In this document: positions 1 to 7,000 of the stretch, in pieces | Layout of the letters: each line of letters begins with the position of its first letter | Position numbering within the stretch: position 1 is the first letter of the stretch | Assembly (NCBI GenBank): GCA_007124075.1 | Contig: SLFV01000238.1 | Span: 1-10,545, forward strand | Direction: 5' to 3' | Origin: Roseimaritima sp. | Lineage (GTDB): Bacteria > Planctomycetota > Planctomycetia > Pirellulales > Pirellulaceae | Length of the DNA: 10,545 bases | Made by a program: the position numbers and the translations under genes | The notes under the pieces: model-generated | Seen by the model: only the letters and a program-made list of their open reading frames with translations | Database searches by the model: none | Told to the model about the DNA's origin: nothing

Positions 1-740
1 AATCGTTCGGTCGGATAGTAGGTTGCGATGGCTCGACCTTGTTCTTTAGGCTTGACTCGCTCGACTCGGAGCAGTTGCCGACGAACTAGCTGATTCAAGT
101 GGCTGAGACTTTCTTTTCCACGTTGATCTTGAATCGTCTGGACCGTGACGCCCGGCTGGTACGCCACCAATGCCAAAACTTCGACCGCTGCGGTCGAAAG
201 ATGGGCTTCGCGGACTTTGCCGTAAAACACTCGCTGAATGTCTTGCAGTTCGGAAGCGAGGCCCATTTGCAGGCCGCCCTCCTGCCGCAAGATACGGATT
301 GCTTGCCCCGCCGCAGCGTAGGCGGCATTCAGTTCGTCGACGGTTTCTTCGACTTCGCGGGGAGAAACGTTGCGAATCATGCCCGCGATCTGCTTGGCCG
401 TCAGCGGTCGGTTAGCCGGGTGGCCGACGAATACGGCGGCTTCGACAATTCCTGCGATCGAAACCGGCTGCTGTTCCTCCGGATCCTCCGGTTGACCGTC
501 CTGGCTGGCGGATTCGGGCTGGGTATCGTCCGCTGGCACTAAGCCGGATTGCTGCCGAGCCGATTGGGGTGGAACCCTCTCGGCAAACCCGCTGTCAGCT
601 TCAGCCAGCACCTTGGCATAGGCGGCCCCCAGTTCCTCCAGCGACAGCCCTTCGTCATCGGCATCTGCGGGGAACGGGTCCTCCGCTGGCAATTCGCCTC
701 GATCGTCGACAGGGGGCTCGTTCTTTTCGTGACGTTTCAT
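1..740 (-). CDS. scpB: Segregation and condensation protein B (3' end outside window)
   Basis: ScpB is the winged-helix kleisin-associated subunit of the SMC-ScpA-ScpB condensin that compacts and segregates the chromosome. The frame is open from an ATG at 738-740 to the left edge, giving 246 residues with the C-terminus missing. The ScpB core starts near residue 93 (SIAGIVEAAVFVGHPANRPL). It continues through the GGLQMG strand (155-160), the signature LSTAAVEVLALVAYQPGVTV (181-200), and the second winged helix up to GRAIATYYPTER at the edge, where family members normally continue with a short FL..FGL-type end. Residues 1-92 form an acidic, Pro/Gln-rich extension absent from short ScpB proteins such as the roughly 200-residue Bacillus one, and probably disordered. 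No strong Shine-Dalgarno is visible. The gene starts 30 nt after prmC ends, so it is probably the last or a late gene of the prfA-prmC-scpB unit. Identity comes from motif recognition; the missing end cannot be judged. Confidence 0.93.
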   Translation of the reverse strand, partial: MKRHEKNEPPVDDRGELPAEDPFPADADDEGLSLEELGAAYAKVLAEADSGFAERVPPQSARQQSGLVPADDTQPESASQDGQPEDPEEQQPVSIAGIVEAAVFVGHPANRPLTAKQIAGMIRNVSPREVEETVDELNAAYAAAGQAIRILRQEGGLQMGLASELQDIQRVFYGKVREAHLSTAAVEVLALVAYQPGVTVQTIQDQRGKESLSHLNQLVRRQLLRVERVKPKEQGRAIATYYPTER

Positions 741-770
741 CGGTGTGCCATGCTCTTGCTGCGTCGTCAA

Positions 771-1685
771 TCAGGACTGCCCAGGGTCGGGAGCCTTTCC
801 CGCAAACAGCACTCGCTTCAACCCGGCCAGGTCCTTGACCAGCCCGACGCGTTGGGGGTCGATACCGGTGGTTGATTTTGCCAAGTCCATGCATCGATCG
901 GCGATCATTGGACTTAGTTCCAGAACCAAATAACCGCCCGGTTTCAGGTGCTGCAGCGCTTCGGCCAGCAGTCGTTCAATGACCTCGGTTCCGGTCGCTC
1001 CCGCCAGCAAGGCGGTTTGGGGTTCGTGATCGCGAACCTCTGCTGGTAGCGCATCGTATTCGGCTTGGCTGACATACGGTGGGTTGCTGCAAATCAAATC
1101 AACAGGATCGGTCTGACAGAGCGGTTGCAGTAAATCGCCCTGTTTCAGGATCACCCGCGTTGTCAGGTCGTGTTGTTTGACGTTGTACCGGGCGATCTCC
1201 AATGCCGCAGCACTGTTGTCAATCGCCAGCACCTTTGCGTGAGGCAGATTCTTTGCCACCGCAATGGCGATTGCTCCGCTACCGGTGCCGACGTCCACGA
1301 CTCGCAGCGGTTGGCCCTGGAGCATTCCTTTAGCCAGATCCAGCGCCTTGATGACCAAATGCTCCGTGTCGGGGCGAGGGATCAAGACGTTTTCGTTAAC
1401 CCGCAATTTAAGTGAATAAAACTCCTTGTACCCGACCAAGTAGGCCACGGGAGTCCCCTCGGCACGACGCCGGACCATTTCACGGAATGCGACCCTGGTC
1501 CGTTCGTCCGGTTCGGTATCGAACGCGGTGTACAATTCAATCCGTTGGCAACCACGGGCTTCCGCCAACAGAACTTCCGCATCCAGCCTAGCCGAATCAG
1601 AACCCCTGCTTTTGAAGAAATCCGTTGTCCATGTCAACAACCGCAGGATCGTCCATGCTTCGGTCTGCTGTGGGGGCTTGGTCAT
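771..1685 (-). CDS. prmC: Peptide chain release factor N5-glutamine methyltransferase
   Basis: PrmC uses S-adenosylmethionine to methylate the glutamine of the GGQ loop of release factors 1 and 2 in the cytoplasm, which speeds peptide release. The 304-residue protein has the family layout. An N-terminal helical release-factor-binding domain covers about 1-100, including GTPVAYLVGYKEFY (77-90) and IPRPDTE (102-108). A Rossmann methyltransferase domain follows, with SAM-binding motif DVGTGSGAIA (131-140), acidic ribose-binding D156 in AIDN, and the catalytic NPPY motif at 201-204. The C-terminus VGLVKDLAGLKRV is also typical. Length is slightly above the roughly 277 residues of the E. coli enzyme. 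The ATG at 1683-1685 lies 8 nt after the prfA stop with no clear Shine-Dalgarno, suggesting translational coupling to its own substrate. An HemK-type DNA methyltransferase label is the obsolete alternative name for this family. Confidence 0.96.
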   Translation of the reverse strand: MTKPPQQTEAWTILRLLTWTTDFFKSRGSDSARLDAEVLLAEARGCQRIELYTAFDTEPDERTRVAFREMVRRRAEGTPVAYLVGYKEFYSLKLRVNENVLIPRPDTEHLVIKALDLAKGMLQGQPLRVVDVGTGSGAIAIAVAKNLPHAKVLAIDNSAAALEIARYNVKQHDLTTRVILKQGDLLQPLCQTDPVDLICSNPPYVSQAEYDALPAEVRDHEPQTALLAGATGTEVIERLLAEALQHLKPGGYLVLELSPMIADRCMDLAKSTTGIDPQRVGLVKDLAGLKRVLFAGKAPDPGQS

Positions 1686-1693
1686 GTTTCGGT

Positions 1694-2770
1694 TTACATT
1701 TCGTTCCGCAGTTGTTCGCGATCGTATTCGATTAACGCATCGGTCACGGCATCCATATTTCCCGCAATGACTTGGTCCAATTTGTACAGAGTCAAATTAA
1801 TGCGGTGATCGCTCAGGCGATTTTGTGGGAAATTGTAGGTACGGATTCTTTGACTGCGGTCCCCTGAACCCACTAACCCTCGCCGTGTTTCGGCTCGTTT
1901 ATTGGCTTCCTCTTCGCGTTTCTTTTCGTAAATCCGGGCCTTCAGCACCCGGAGCGCTTTGGCCAGATTTTTATGCTGACTCTTTTCGTCTTGGCATTGG
2001 ACAACGATCCCGGTTTCCAGGTGGGTCAAGCGGACGGCAGATTCGGTTTTATTGACGTGCTGTCCTCCAGGGCCCGAAGCGCAAAATTTATCCAAGCGGT
2101 AATCGTCCGGTTTCAGTTCGATTTCCACATCCTCAGGTTCCGGCATCACTGCGACGGTAGCCGCAGAGGTGTGGACCCGGCCCTGCGTTTCGGTTTCGGG
2201 AACGCGCTGCACGCGATGCCCGCCGCTTTCGTACTGCAACTCGCGGTAGACCCCCTCGCCTTCGAAAGTCAACGTTATTTCCTTGAACCCCCCCATATCG
2301 GACACGCTCATGTCCATGATCTCGGTTTTCCACCCTTTGTGCTCCGCGTGCTTGCGGTACATCTCAAACAGGTCGCGGGCAAACAACGCGGCTTCCTCGC
2401 CTCCAGTACCAGCTCGAATTTCCATCACGCACCGCGTGCGGTGACTGTCCTCCCCACCGACCGTCATGGTCAGCAGTTCGTCCCAAGCCTGCTCGCGTCG
2501 CTGCTTGATCTGCTCCACCTCCGCATTGGCCATATCGCGTTCCTCGGCATCGGCCGCATCATCGGCGACCTCCTGCCACCCCGTCAATTCCTCTGTCAAA
2601 CGCTTGAACGCTCGGTATTTGTTGGCCATCTTCGCCAAGCCACCGTGCTCACGCGCAATCACGCCCATCTGCGCACCATCGCCCTGGACCACCGGGTCGG
2701 CCATCGCGGATTCCAGGTCACCAAAGCGTTTCAATTTCTCTTCTAGGAGATCACGGATGGACTGCGACAT
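1694..2770 (-). CDS. prfA: Peptide chain release factor 1
   Basis: RF1 recognises UAA and UAG stop codons in the ribosomal A site and triggers hydrolysis of the peptidyl-tRNA. From the ATG at 2768-2770 the protein is 358 residues, the usual RF1 length. The stop-codon-reading PxT tripeptide is PET at 191-193, within [20 protein letters not shown], which separates it from RF2 (SPF). The catalytic GGQ is at 235-237 in [19 protein letters not shown]. The N-terminal helical domain and [16 protein letters not shown] (119-133) are also typical. A TTG three codons upstream (2777-2779) could add MLF, but ATG-Ser-Gln is the more natural start. Neither start has a recognisable Shine-Dalgarno. prmC, which methylates this GGQ glutamine, follows after 8 nt. 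The stop is TAA, a codon RF1 itself reads. Confidence 0.97.
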   Translation of the reverse strand: MSQSIRDLLEEKLKRFGDLESAMADPVVQGDGAQMGVIAREHGGLAKMANKYRAFKRLTEELTGWQEVADDAADAEERDMANAEVEQIKQRREQAWDELLTMTVGGEDSHRTRCVMEIRAGTGGEEAALFARDLFEMYRKHAEHKGWKTEIMDMSVSDMGGFKEITLTFEGEGVYRELQYESGGHRVQRVPETETQGRVHTSAATVAVMPEPEDVEIELKPDDYRLDKFCASGPGGQHVNKTESAVRLTHLETGIVVQCQDEKSQHKNLAKALRVLKARIYEKKREEEANKRAETRRGLVGSGDRSQRIRTYNFPQNRLSDHRINLTLYKLDQVIAGNMDAVTDALIEYDREQLRNEM

Positions 2771-2860
2771 GAACAGCAATTAACTAATGACGGAAAAAAC
2801 AAATTGCAAACGCTTCCCAGTAGGCGATGCATTACCAAACCCGAGTAACGCGTCCTAAGG

Positions 2861-2904
2861 AAAAAGCCGCTGGCTCCCTGAACATGCAGGCAACGCAGCG
2901 GCTT
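2861..2904 (-). terminator. Rho-independent terminator after rpmE
   Basis: On the minus strand the transcript leaving rpmE reads a 9-bp stem AAGCCGCTG (2904-2896) / CAGCGGCTT (2872-2864). The 23-nt interval contains an inner CCTG/CAGG stem (2890-2887 with 2880-2877). A U-run follows at 2865-2861. It begins 24 nt past the rpmE stop codon. This predicts that rpmE is transcribed separately from prfA, and that prfA-prmC-scpB has its own promoter between about 2771 and 2860. In that interval a minus-strand TTGCAA, 17 nt, TAGTTA arrangement is present but is a poor match to a sigma-70 -10 box. Confidence 0.8.
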
Positions 2905-2928
2905 GATGCGGTAGGGACAGTATGGTCG

Positions 2929-3168
2929 CTACTTTTTCTTGCTCTTTTTCGGTTGCAGGCTGCTGTAAGTGCCAGCAGCAAATTTCTTCTGAAATTTGTC
3001 GATTCGACCAGCGGTGTCAACAAACTTCAGCTTGCCGGTGTAAAACGGATGGCACGCGCTGCAGATATCGACTTTCAACTCGGGACGCAAGCCACGCGTC
3101 TTGAACGTCGTGCCACAACCGCAACTTACGGTCATTTCTATGTACTTGGGGTGGATATCGGGTTTCAT
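2929..3168 (-). CDS. rpmE: 50S ribosomal protein L31, zinc-binding (C+) form
   Basis: L31 is a small protein of the large ribosomal subunit that bridges the central protuberance to the 30S head. The ATG at 3166-3168 gives 79 residues starting MKPDIHPKY, the classic L31 N-terminus. The open frame continues upstream, but the added residues show no family similarity, so this start is preferred. C16 and C18 (CGC) with C36 and C39 (CSAC) form the zinc site, marking the zinc-containing paralogue, which is often replaced by a zinc-free form in zinc starvation. HPFYTGK and the basic C-terminus (KKSKKK) also fit. There is no strong Shine-Dalgarno. The rpmE-prfA-prmC order is conserved in many bacteria, but here a terminator follows the gene. 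Confidence 0.97.
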   Translation of the reverse strand: MKPDIHPKYIEMTVSCGCGTTFKTRGLRPELKVDICSACHPFYTGKLKFVDTAGRIDKFQKKFAAGTYSSLQPKKSKKK

Positions 3169-3481
3169 GATTGGTGTGAGGAAATCGAGAAAAAATCTGA
3201 ATGAACGTCCATTCCGGCGACCACGATCAAACAGCGACCCATCAATAACTAACTGGCGTATGTCTGCTTTTCTACGCTTCTTTCCCTCTCTCAATACCGC
3301 ACCACACCATGACCGCTGCAACGGAACCCGGGGGGGAGACGAATGGAAAGGACAGATTCTTGAGTGGGCGCTGCGAAGCTGACGCACAGCACTATCCAGG
3401 CGGATCGGTCTAGTTAGAATAGTAGAAGGGCACTAGGGCTTTCCGCAAGGGCGGTACCAACGTTTTCCAGGATTTTCTTTC
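3169..3481. other. Divergent intergenic region, rpmE / DUF4190 gene
   Basis: This 313-nt spacer separates the minus-strand rpmE from the plus-strand DUF4190 gene and must carry promoters for both. I see no convincing coding sequence or strong hairpin. A plus-strand TAGAAT (3415-3420) could be a -10 box for the DUF4190 gene, but no good -35 lies 16-18 nt upstream. A run of seven G residues sits near 3330. The ribosome-binding site AGGA (3469-3472) at the right end belongs to the DUF4190 gene. Confidence 0.6.
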
Positions 3482-3847
3482 GTGACATCACAAAATCCAG
3501 ATCCTCTCAATCCTTTTGGCCCCCCTGTCCCGACGACAGGGCAAGCATACGCTGTTGATTTTGTTGATCCGGCGCGGGAAGGGGATGCTACCGGGGGATT
3601 AATTCCCTACAAAAACCCCAAGGCGTTAATTGCTTACTACTTGGGCATCTTCTCCATGCTGCCGCTGCTGGGGTTGCCGTTGGGGATCGCCGCGTTGGTT
3701 CTAGGATTTTTAGGAATTCGAGACTACAAACGGTCCCCGATTATCAAGGGCGTGGTCCACGCTTGGATCGGGATCGGTTGTTCGCTATTCGGAATGCTGT
3801 TTCACTTCCTGATTCTCGCTGGTATCGTGGTTGCCCTAGTTGCTTAA
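3482..3847 (+). CDS. DUF4190-type small membrane protein
   Basis: This is a 121-residue protein of unknown function. Residues 1-40 are Pro/Gly-rich, polar and probably cytoplasmic or disordered. Residues 41-47 (IPYKNPK) lead into a first hydrophobic stretch, about 49-79, containing LGLPLGIAALVLGFLGIR. A short basic loop (DYKRSPIIKG, 81-90) and a second helix (about 92-120) follow. The Gly-rich LPLGIAALVLG motif followed by a small loop and HAWIGI is the pattern I associate with DUF4190 proteins, which are frequent in planctomycetes and actinobacteria with no assigned role. The start is GTG, supported by AGGA at 3469-3472 with a 9-nt spacer. The sulfatase lies 107 nt downstream on the same strand; co-transcription is possible but not demonstrated. 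Confidence 0.75.
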   Translation: MTSQNPDPLNPFGPPVPTTGQAYAVDFVDPAREGDATGGLIPYKNPKALIAYYLGIFSMLPLLGLPLGIAALVLGFLGIRDYKRSPIIKGVVHAWIGIGCSLFGMLFHFLILAGIVVALVA

Positions 3848-3941
3848 GGGTGTTCGGTGGATTTAAACGTCCCTGCAAACATTCGCGACCTCATTGCCGA
3901 TGGGGCGTGAGAGGGTCTGCACGAATCGCACTCCCGATCGC

Positions 3942-3947
3942 GGAGGA
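3942..3947 (+). promoter_or_regulatory. Shine-Dalgarno of the sulfatase gene
   Basis: GGAGGA lies 7 nt before the ATG at 3955-3957. This strong site decides the start: the frame stays open upstream into the preceding DUF4190 gene, but only this ATG is followed directly by a signal peptide. Confidence 0.85.
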
Positions 3948-3954
3948 ATCCAAA

Positions 3955-5469
3955 ATGACGATTGGTTCACGTATTTGCTTCTGCCTGGCCGCAGTTTCCA
4001 TCGGTTTGTCCTCGCCGGCGACCGCGGAGCCAGTGAATGTGGTTTTTATTTTGGCAGACGATCTTGGTTGGGCTGAAGTGGGGTGCTACGGACAAACGAA
4101 AATTCCCACTCCGCACATCGATCGGATCGCGGCCCAAGGGATGCGTTTTACACAACATTACAGCGGGGCACCGGTCTGCGCTCCTGCCCGTTGCACGCTG
4201 ATGACAGGGCTGCATCTGGGGAACTCGCAAATCCGTGGCAACCTACAGGCTCGTGTCCATTTCCCTGACTTTACTGAAGGCCAGCATCCGCTCGCAGCCG
4301 AGACGCTAACGATCGCGAAGGTCTTTCGCGAAGCCGGTTACGTTACCGGTGCCATGGGAAAATGGGGCTTAGGTCCGGTAGGCAGTACCGGAGATCCCAA
4401 TCAGCAAGGCTTCGATTACTACTTTGGCTATAACTGCCAAGCCGTCGCCCATAGTTTTTATCCTCGATATTTGTGGCGCAATCGGCAGCAAATACTGGTC
4501 AATGAAAAACCGATTCCGGGCCATGCCAAACAGCCCCAAGGTGAAGTGCGGATGGAGGATTGGATTGGGCAGACGCACGCTTCGTCGTTGATCATTGCCG
4601 AGGCAGAGCGGTTTATTTCAGACCACGCCGGACAGCCTTTCTTCCTTTACCTCCCGTTTACGGAGCCCCATGTGGCGATACACCCGCCGAGGGCATCGGT
4701 GGAAAAATTTCCCGAGGACTGGGATGCACAGCCGTACCGTGGTGCCAACGGCTACCTGCCGCATCCTCGACCGAGAGCCGGGTATGCTGCCATGATCAGT
4801 GATTTGGATAGCTATGTCGGTCGGGTTTTGGATGCTCTAGATCGCGAGGAACTGACGGACCGAACGTTAGTGATTTTTACCAGCGACAATGGGGCGACCC
4901 ACGAAGGACGGCAAGACCCTGGCTTCCATATCGGTGGAGCCGACCCTCCGTTTTTTAATAGCACGGCCGACTTGCGGGGTTACAAGGGCAGTGTCTACGA
5001 AGGCGGGATTCGAGTCCCCATGGTGGCGCGTTTACCCGGCGTGATTCCCCCCGGCGCGGTTAATGACGCCCCGAGTTATTTCCCTGATTGGTTTCCAACC
5101 TTGTGCGCAGCAACCGGATTAAATCCGCCTGAAAACCTGGATGGTGACAGCCTGTGGCCGCTGATGCAGGGGGCGCAAGCTGATTTGCCGGGCCGCAAGC
5201 CATTGGTCTGGGTGTTTCCCGAATATGGTGGCCAAGTGGCCGTTCGGCTGGCAAATTTCAAACTGGTCCGACAAGGCTTGAAGCGCCCCCAACCAGGAGA
5301 CTGGGAGGTCTATGATCTGCGTCAGGATCGTGCAGAAACAACCGACCTTGCCGATCAGCACCCCGGTCTGATTCAGCGAACCATTGAACTGCTGCAGGAG
5401 CATACGGCAGAGAATCCGGTCTTTCCACTGATAATCCCCGGCGTCAACGACCAATCCCAATCCGACTGA
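3955..5469 (+). CDS. Secreted formylglycine-dependent sulfatase
   Basis: The 504-residue protein belongs to the type I sulfatase (alkaline phosphatase superfamily) and hydrolyses sulfate esters, probably on polysaccharides, outside the cytoplasm. A signal peptide covers residues 1-24, with likely cleavage at ATA|EP. Calcium ligands D35-D36 lie in ILADDLGW. The activation motif C75-A-P-A-R79 is intact, C75 being the residue oxidised to formylglycine. The second signature is GKWGLG (135-140). Metal ligands D311-N312 sit in TSDNG, and GYKGSVYEGGIRVPM (342-356) carries the conserved lysine K344. The C-terminal subdomain includes WEVYDLRQDRAETTDLA. The position after GKW is Gly rather than the common His (GKWHLG), which separates it from classic arylsulfatases. 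Planctomycete sulfatases are often annotated as N-acetylgalactosamine-6-sulfatase or arylsulfatase A, but the substrate cannot be read here. No maturase gene or carbohydrate enzyme is adjacent. Confidence 0.93.
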   Translation: MTIGSRICFCLAAVSIGLSSPATAEPVNVVFILADDLGWAEVGCYGQTKIPTPHIDRIAAQGMRFTQHYSGAPVCAPARCTLMTGLHLGNSQIRGNLQARVHFPDFTEGQHPLAAETLTIAKVFREAGYVTGAMGKWGLGPVGSTGDPNQQGFDYYFGYNCQAVAHSFYPRYLWRNRQQILVNEKPIPGHAKQPQGEVRMEDWIGQTHASSLIIAEAERFISDHAGQPFFLYLPFTEPHVAIHPPRASVEKFPEDWDAQPYRGANGYLPHPRPRAGYAAMISDLDSYVGRVLDALDREELTDRTLVIFTSDNGATHEGRQDPGFHIGGADPPFFNSTADLRGYKGSVYEGGIRVPMVARLPGVIPPGAVNDAPSYFPDWFPTLCAATGLNPPENLDGDSLWPLMQGAQADLPGRKPLVWVFPEYGGQVAVRLANFKLVRQGLKRPQPGDWEVYDLRQDRAETTDLADQHPGLIQRTIELLQEHTAENPVFPLIIPGVNDQSQSD

Positions 5470-5944
5470 TTTTGTTACGGCGATGCCTCCATCCCCTTCC
5501 GGGGTGGCTGCAAGTGTGCTGACTTTGTTGCGGAAGGATTCCGTTTTAAAAAAAACCTTGATCATCCGTCGCGCCATTCGGCTGGTGAGTCTGAAGTAGT
5601 CTATACCGACGCGTTCGTATTCATAGTATTTTGCATTCGTACCCGGACTGACGATCGGTTTCGGTGATTTGCTGGCCGCGTTGATTACTGCCGTTGCGGT
5701 CAAACCCCTAACGCTCACGATCATCAATGGACGCTGTCCAATCCATGAAGATCACGTGAAAATTCGCCTCCGCTTAGCCGTATGAAGGTACTTTCTGGAA
5801 AGTTGGGAGTTACACTACTGAGGACCCATTAATCCGTCGTCGCAATTCAAGTGCTGTGCATCCCTGATATTAGGGGCGCGGCGGGTGCCGCCGTTGATGA
5901 TTGGGCAAGTTTTTCTAGCTTATTTTTCAGAGAGAGCATTTGCA
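5470..5944. other. Gene-poor spacer, possible dispersed or decayed element
   Basis: This is 475 nt between the sulfatase and the DUF1559 gene. It holds a CCCC-TTCC-GGGG hairpin near 5493-5504 without a T-run, a short plus-strand frame 5483-5599 (38 codons from ATG, starting MPPSPSGVAA), and a minus-strand frame open across 5470-5724 that runs on antisense into the sulfatase gene. There is also a small inverted repeat TGGAC-GCT-GTCCA (5728-5740). The plus and minus frames look protein-like but have no family I recognise. The segment could be a dispersed repeat or the remnant of a gene. No ribosome-binding site supports the short frames, so they are not called as genes. Confidence 0.5.
5879..5893 (+). 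promoter_or_regulatory. GC-rich perfect hairpin in the DUF1559 leader
   Basis: CGGCGG-GTG-CCGCCG is a perfect 6-bp inverted repeat with a 3-nt loop, ending 51 nt before the chosen start codon. No T-run follows directly; the next Ts come more than 15 nt later (5911-5914). It could be an mRNA leader structure or an operator. A GTG inside the loop (5885) opens an in-frame N-terminal extension of DUF1559, which I regard as untranslated leader. Confidence 0.4.
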
Positions 5945-7000
5945 ATGGATGAACGTAACGGGCGGAAAACTCGCAGTGCGGGGTCACGAGGCTTTACACT
6001 CGTTGAGCTGTTAGTCGTGATCGCCATCATTGGAGTTCTGGTCGGTTTGTTGCTACCCGCGGTGCAGGCCGCCCGCGAGGCCGCACGGCGGATGAGTTGT
6101 TCCAACAACATGAAGCAGATCGGTTTGGCGTTGCACAATTACGAGTCAACCCACCGAACCTTCCCCAGTTCGTGGATTGTAACGACTCCGACAGGGACGA
6201 TTGGACCTGGATTGAACATGACCGTTTGGGGGTTGATGCTGTTGCCCTTCATGGAACAGCAACCCTTGTATGACCAATACGATTCACGCGTCCCCGCGTT
6301 CAACGAGGCGGCAGGCATTGGGTACCCACCAGCGGTGGTTTTGCAGAACATCAGTGTCGTTTCCACGGTGGTTCCCACCTACATTTGCCCCTCAGCTCCG
6401 GGGGGTTCGGAAGCACGAATCTATGACTGGAACTACAGTCCGGAATTTCCGATATCCGGTCGTGCTGCCCCGTCGGATTACTGCGCGGTATCGGGGGTTC
6501 GCGGTGCCCTCGCGACCATTGCATTTGCTAACTTTTCTGGTGGTCCGCGGCACGGAGTGTTGCAGTATGGAGGCAGTAATGTTCCGGGAGTTGGAACGCC
6601 GCGGACAAGTCGAATGTCGGACATTTTGGATGGCACTTCTAACACGATTGTCGTCGGGGAACGAACCGGTGGCGGCACGATCTACGTCGGCCGATTGCAG
6701 CGTACCGCTGAGCCCTATGATCTTCTGGGGCTAGGTAACGGTGGCGGTTGGGGCGACAACCTGAATGGGGAGCATTGGCCAGCAGGATCCCCCCGTAACG
6801 AAGTGGCACCGCTGGAGGGTCCCTGTGCGATCAATTGCACGAATCGGCGCGGGGCTGGTTTCCATAGTTTCCATCCCGGGGGGGCAATGTTCTTGATGGC
6901 TGACGGATCAGTGCAGTTTGTCAGTGAAACCGTCGATGCATTCCGCTTTGCCGCTGCGATCACGCGGGCAGGCGGGGAGGCTGTTTCCCTGAATGATTGA
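5945..7000 (+). CDS. DUF1559 prepilin-like protein with H-X9-DG motif
   Basis: This is a 351-residue type IV pilin/pseudopilin-like protein of the DUF1559 family, greatly expanded in planctomycetes. The N-terminus is a class III prepilin signal: a basic leader MDERNGRKTRSAGSRG (1-16), then F17 with the +5 glutamate E21 in FTLVELLVVIAIIG, cleaved and N-methylated by prepilin peptidase. A hydrophobic helix runs to about 39, followed by LPAVQAAREAARRMSCSNNMKQIGLALHNYES, the family hallmark. The large extracytoplasmic domain includes DGTSNTI (229-235) and ends with H310-X9-D320-G321. Start: ATG at 5945, preceded by AGAGAG (5931-5936, 8-nt spacer). A GTG at 5885 would add 20 residues ahead of the prepilin leader and is less likely. 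The lipoprotein gene overlaps its 3' end. A role as minor or major pseudopilin of a planctomycete secretion or adhesion apparatus is inferred. Confidence 0.94.
   Translation: MDERNGRKTRSAGSRGFTLVELLVVIAIIGVLVGLLLPAVQAAREAARRMSCSNNMKQIGLALHNYESTHRTFPSSWIVTTPTGTIGPGLNMTVWGLMLLPFMEQQPLYDQYDSRVPAFNEAAGIGYPPAVVLQNISVVSTVVPTYICPSAPGGSEARIYDWNYSPEFPISGRAAPSDYCAVSGVRGALATIAFANFSGGPRHGVLQYGGSNVPGVGTPRTSRMSDILDGTSNTIVVGERTGGGTIYVGRLQRTAEPYDLLGLGNGGGWGDNLNGEHWPAGSPRNEVAPLEGPCAINCTNRRGAGFHSFHPGGAMFLMADGSVQFVSETVDAFRFAAAITRAGGEAVSLND

Noticed and set aside
99..542. 147-codon plus-strand frame opposite scpB
   Set aside because: It is antisense to ScpB, whose signature motifs are clear; it is a shadow frame.
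1973..2746. 257-codon plus-strand open frame opposite prfA
   Set aside because: It lies entirely antisense to the clearly identified release factor 1 gene, has no recognisable family and reflects the codon bias of the real gene.
3169..3387. 73-codon N-terminal extension of L31
   Set aside because: MKPDIHPKY at 3168 is the standard L31 N-terminus; the upstream residues have no family similarity.
3763..3954. 64-codon N-terminal extension of the sulfatase
   Set aside because: It would overlap the DUF4190 gene in another frame and bury the signal peptide. The strong Shine-Dalgarno and ATG at 3955 fit a secreted enzyme.
5119..5727. 202-codon minus-strand frame running from the spacer into the sulfatase gene
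   Set aside because: More than half is antisense to the sulfatase coding sequence and no ribosome-binding site or known domain supports it. Only its spacer part is kept as an observation.
5885..5944. GTG start extending DUF1559 by 20 residues
   Set aside because: It would place extra residues, including a hydrophobic patch, before the short basic prepilin leader. The ATG at 5945 has an AGAGAG site and gives a normal leader length.
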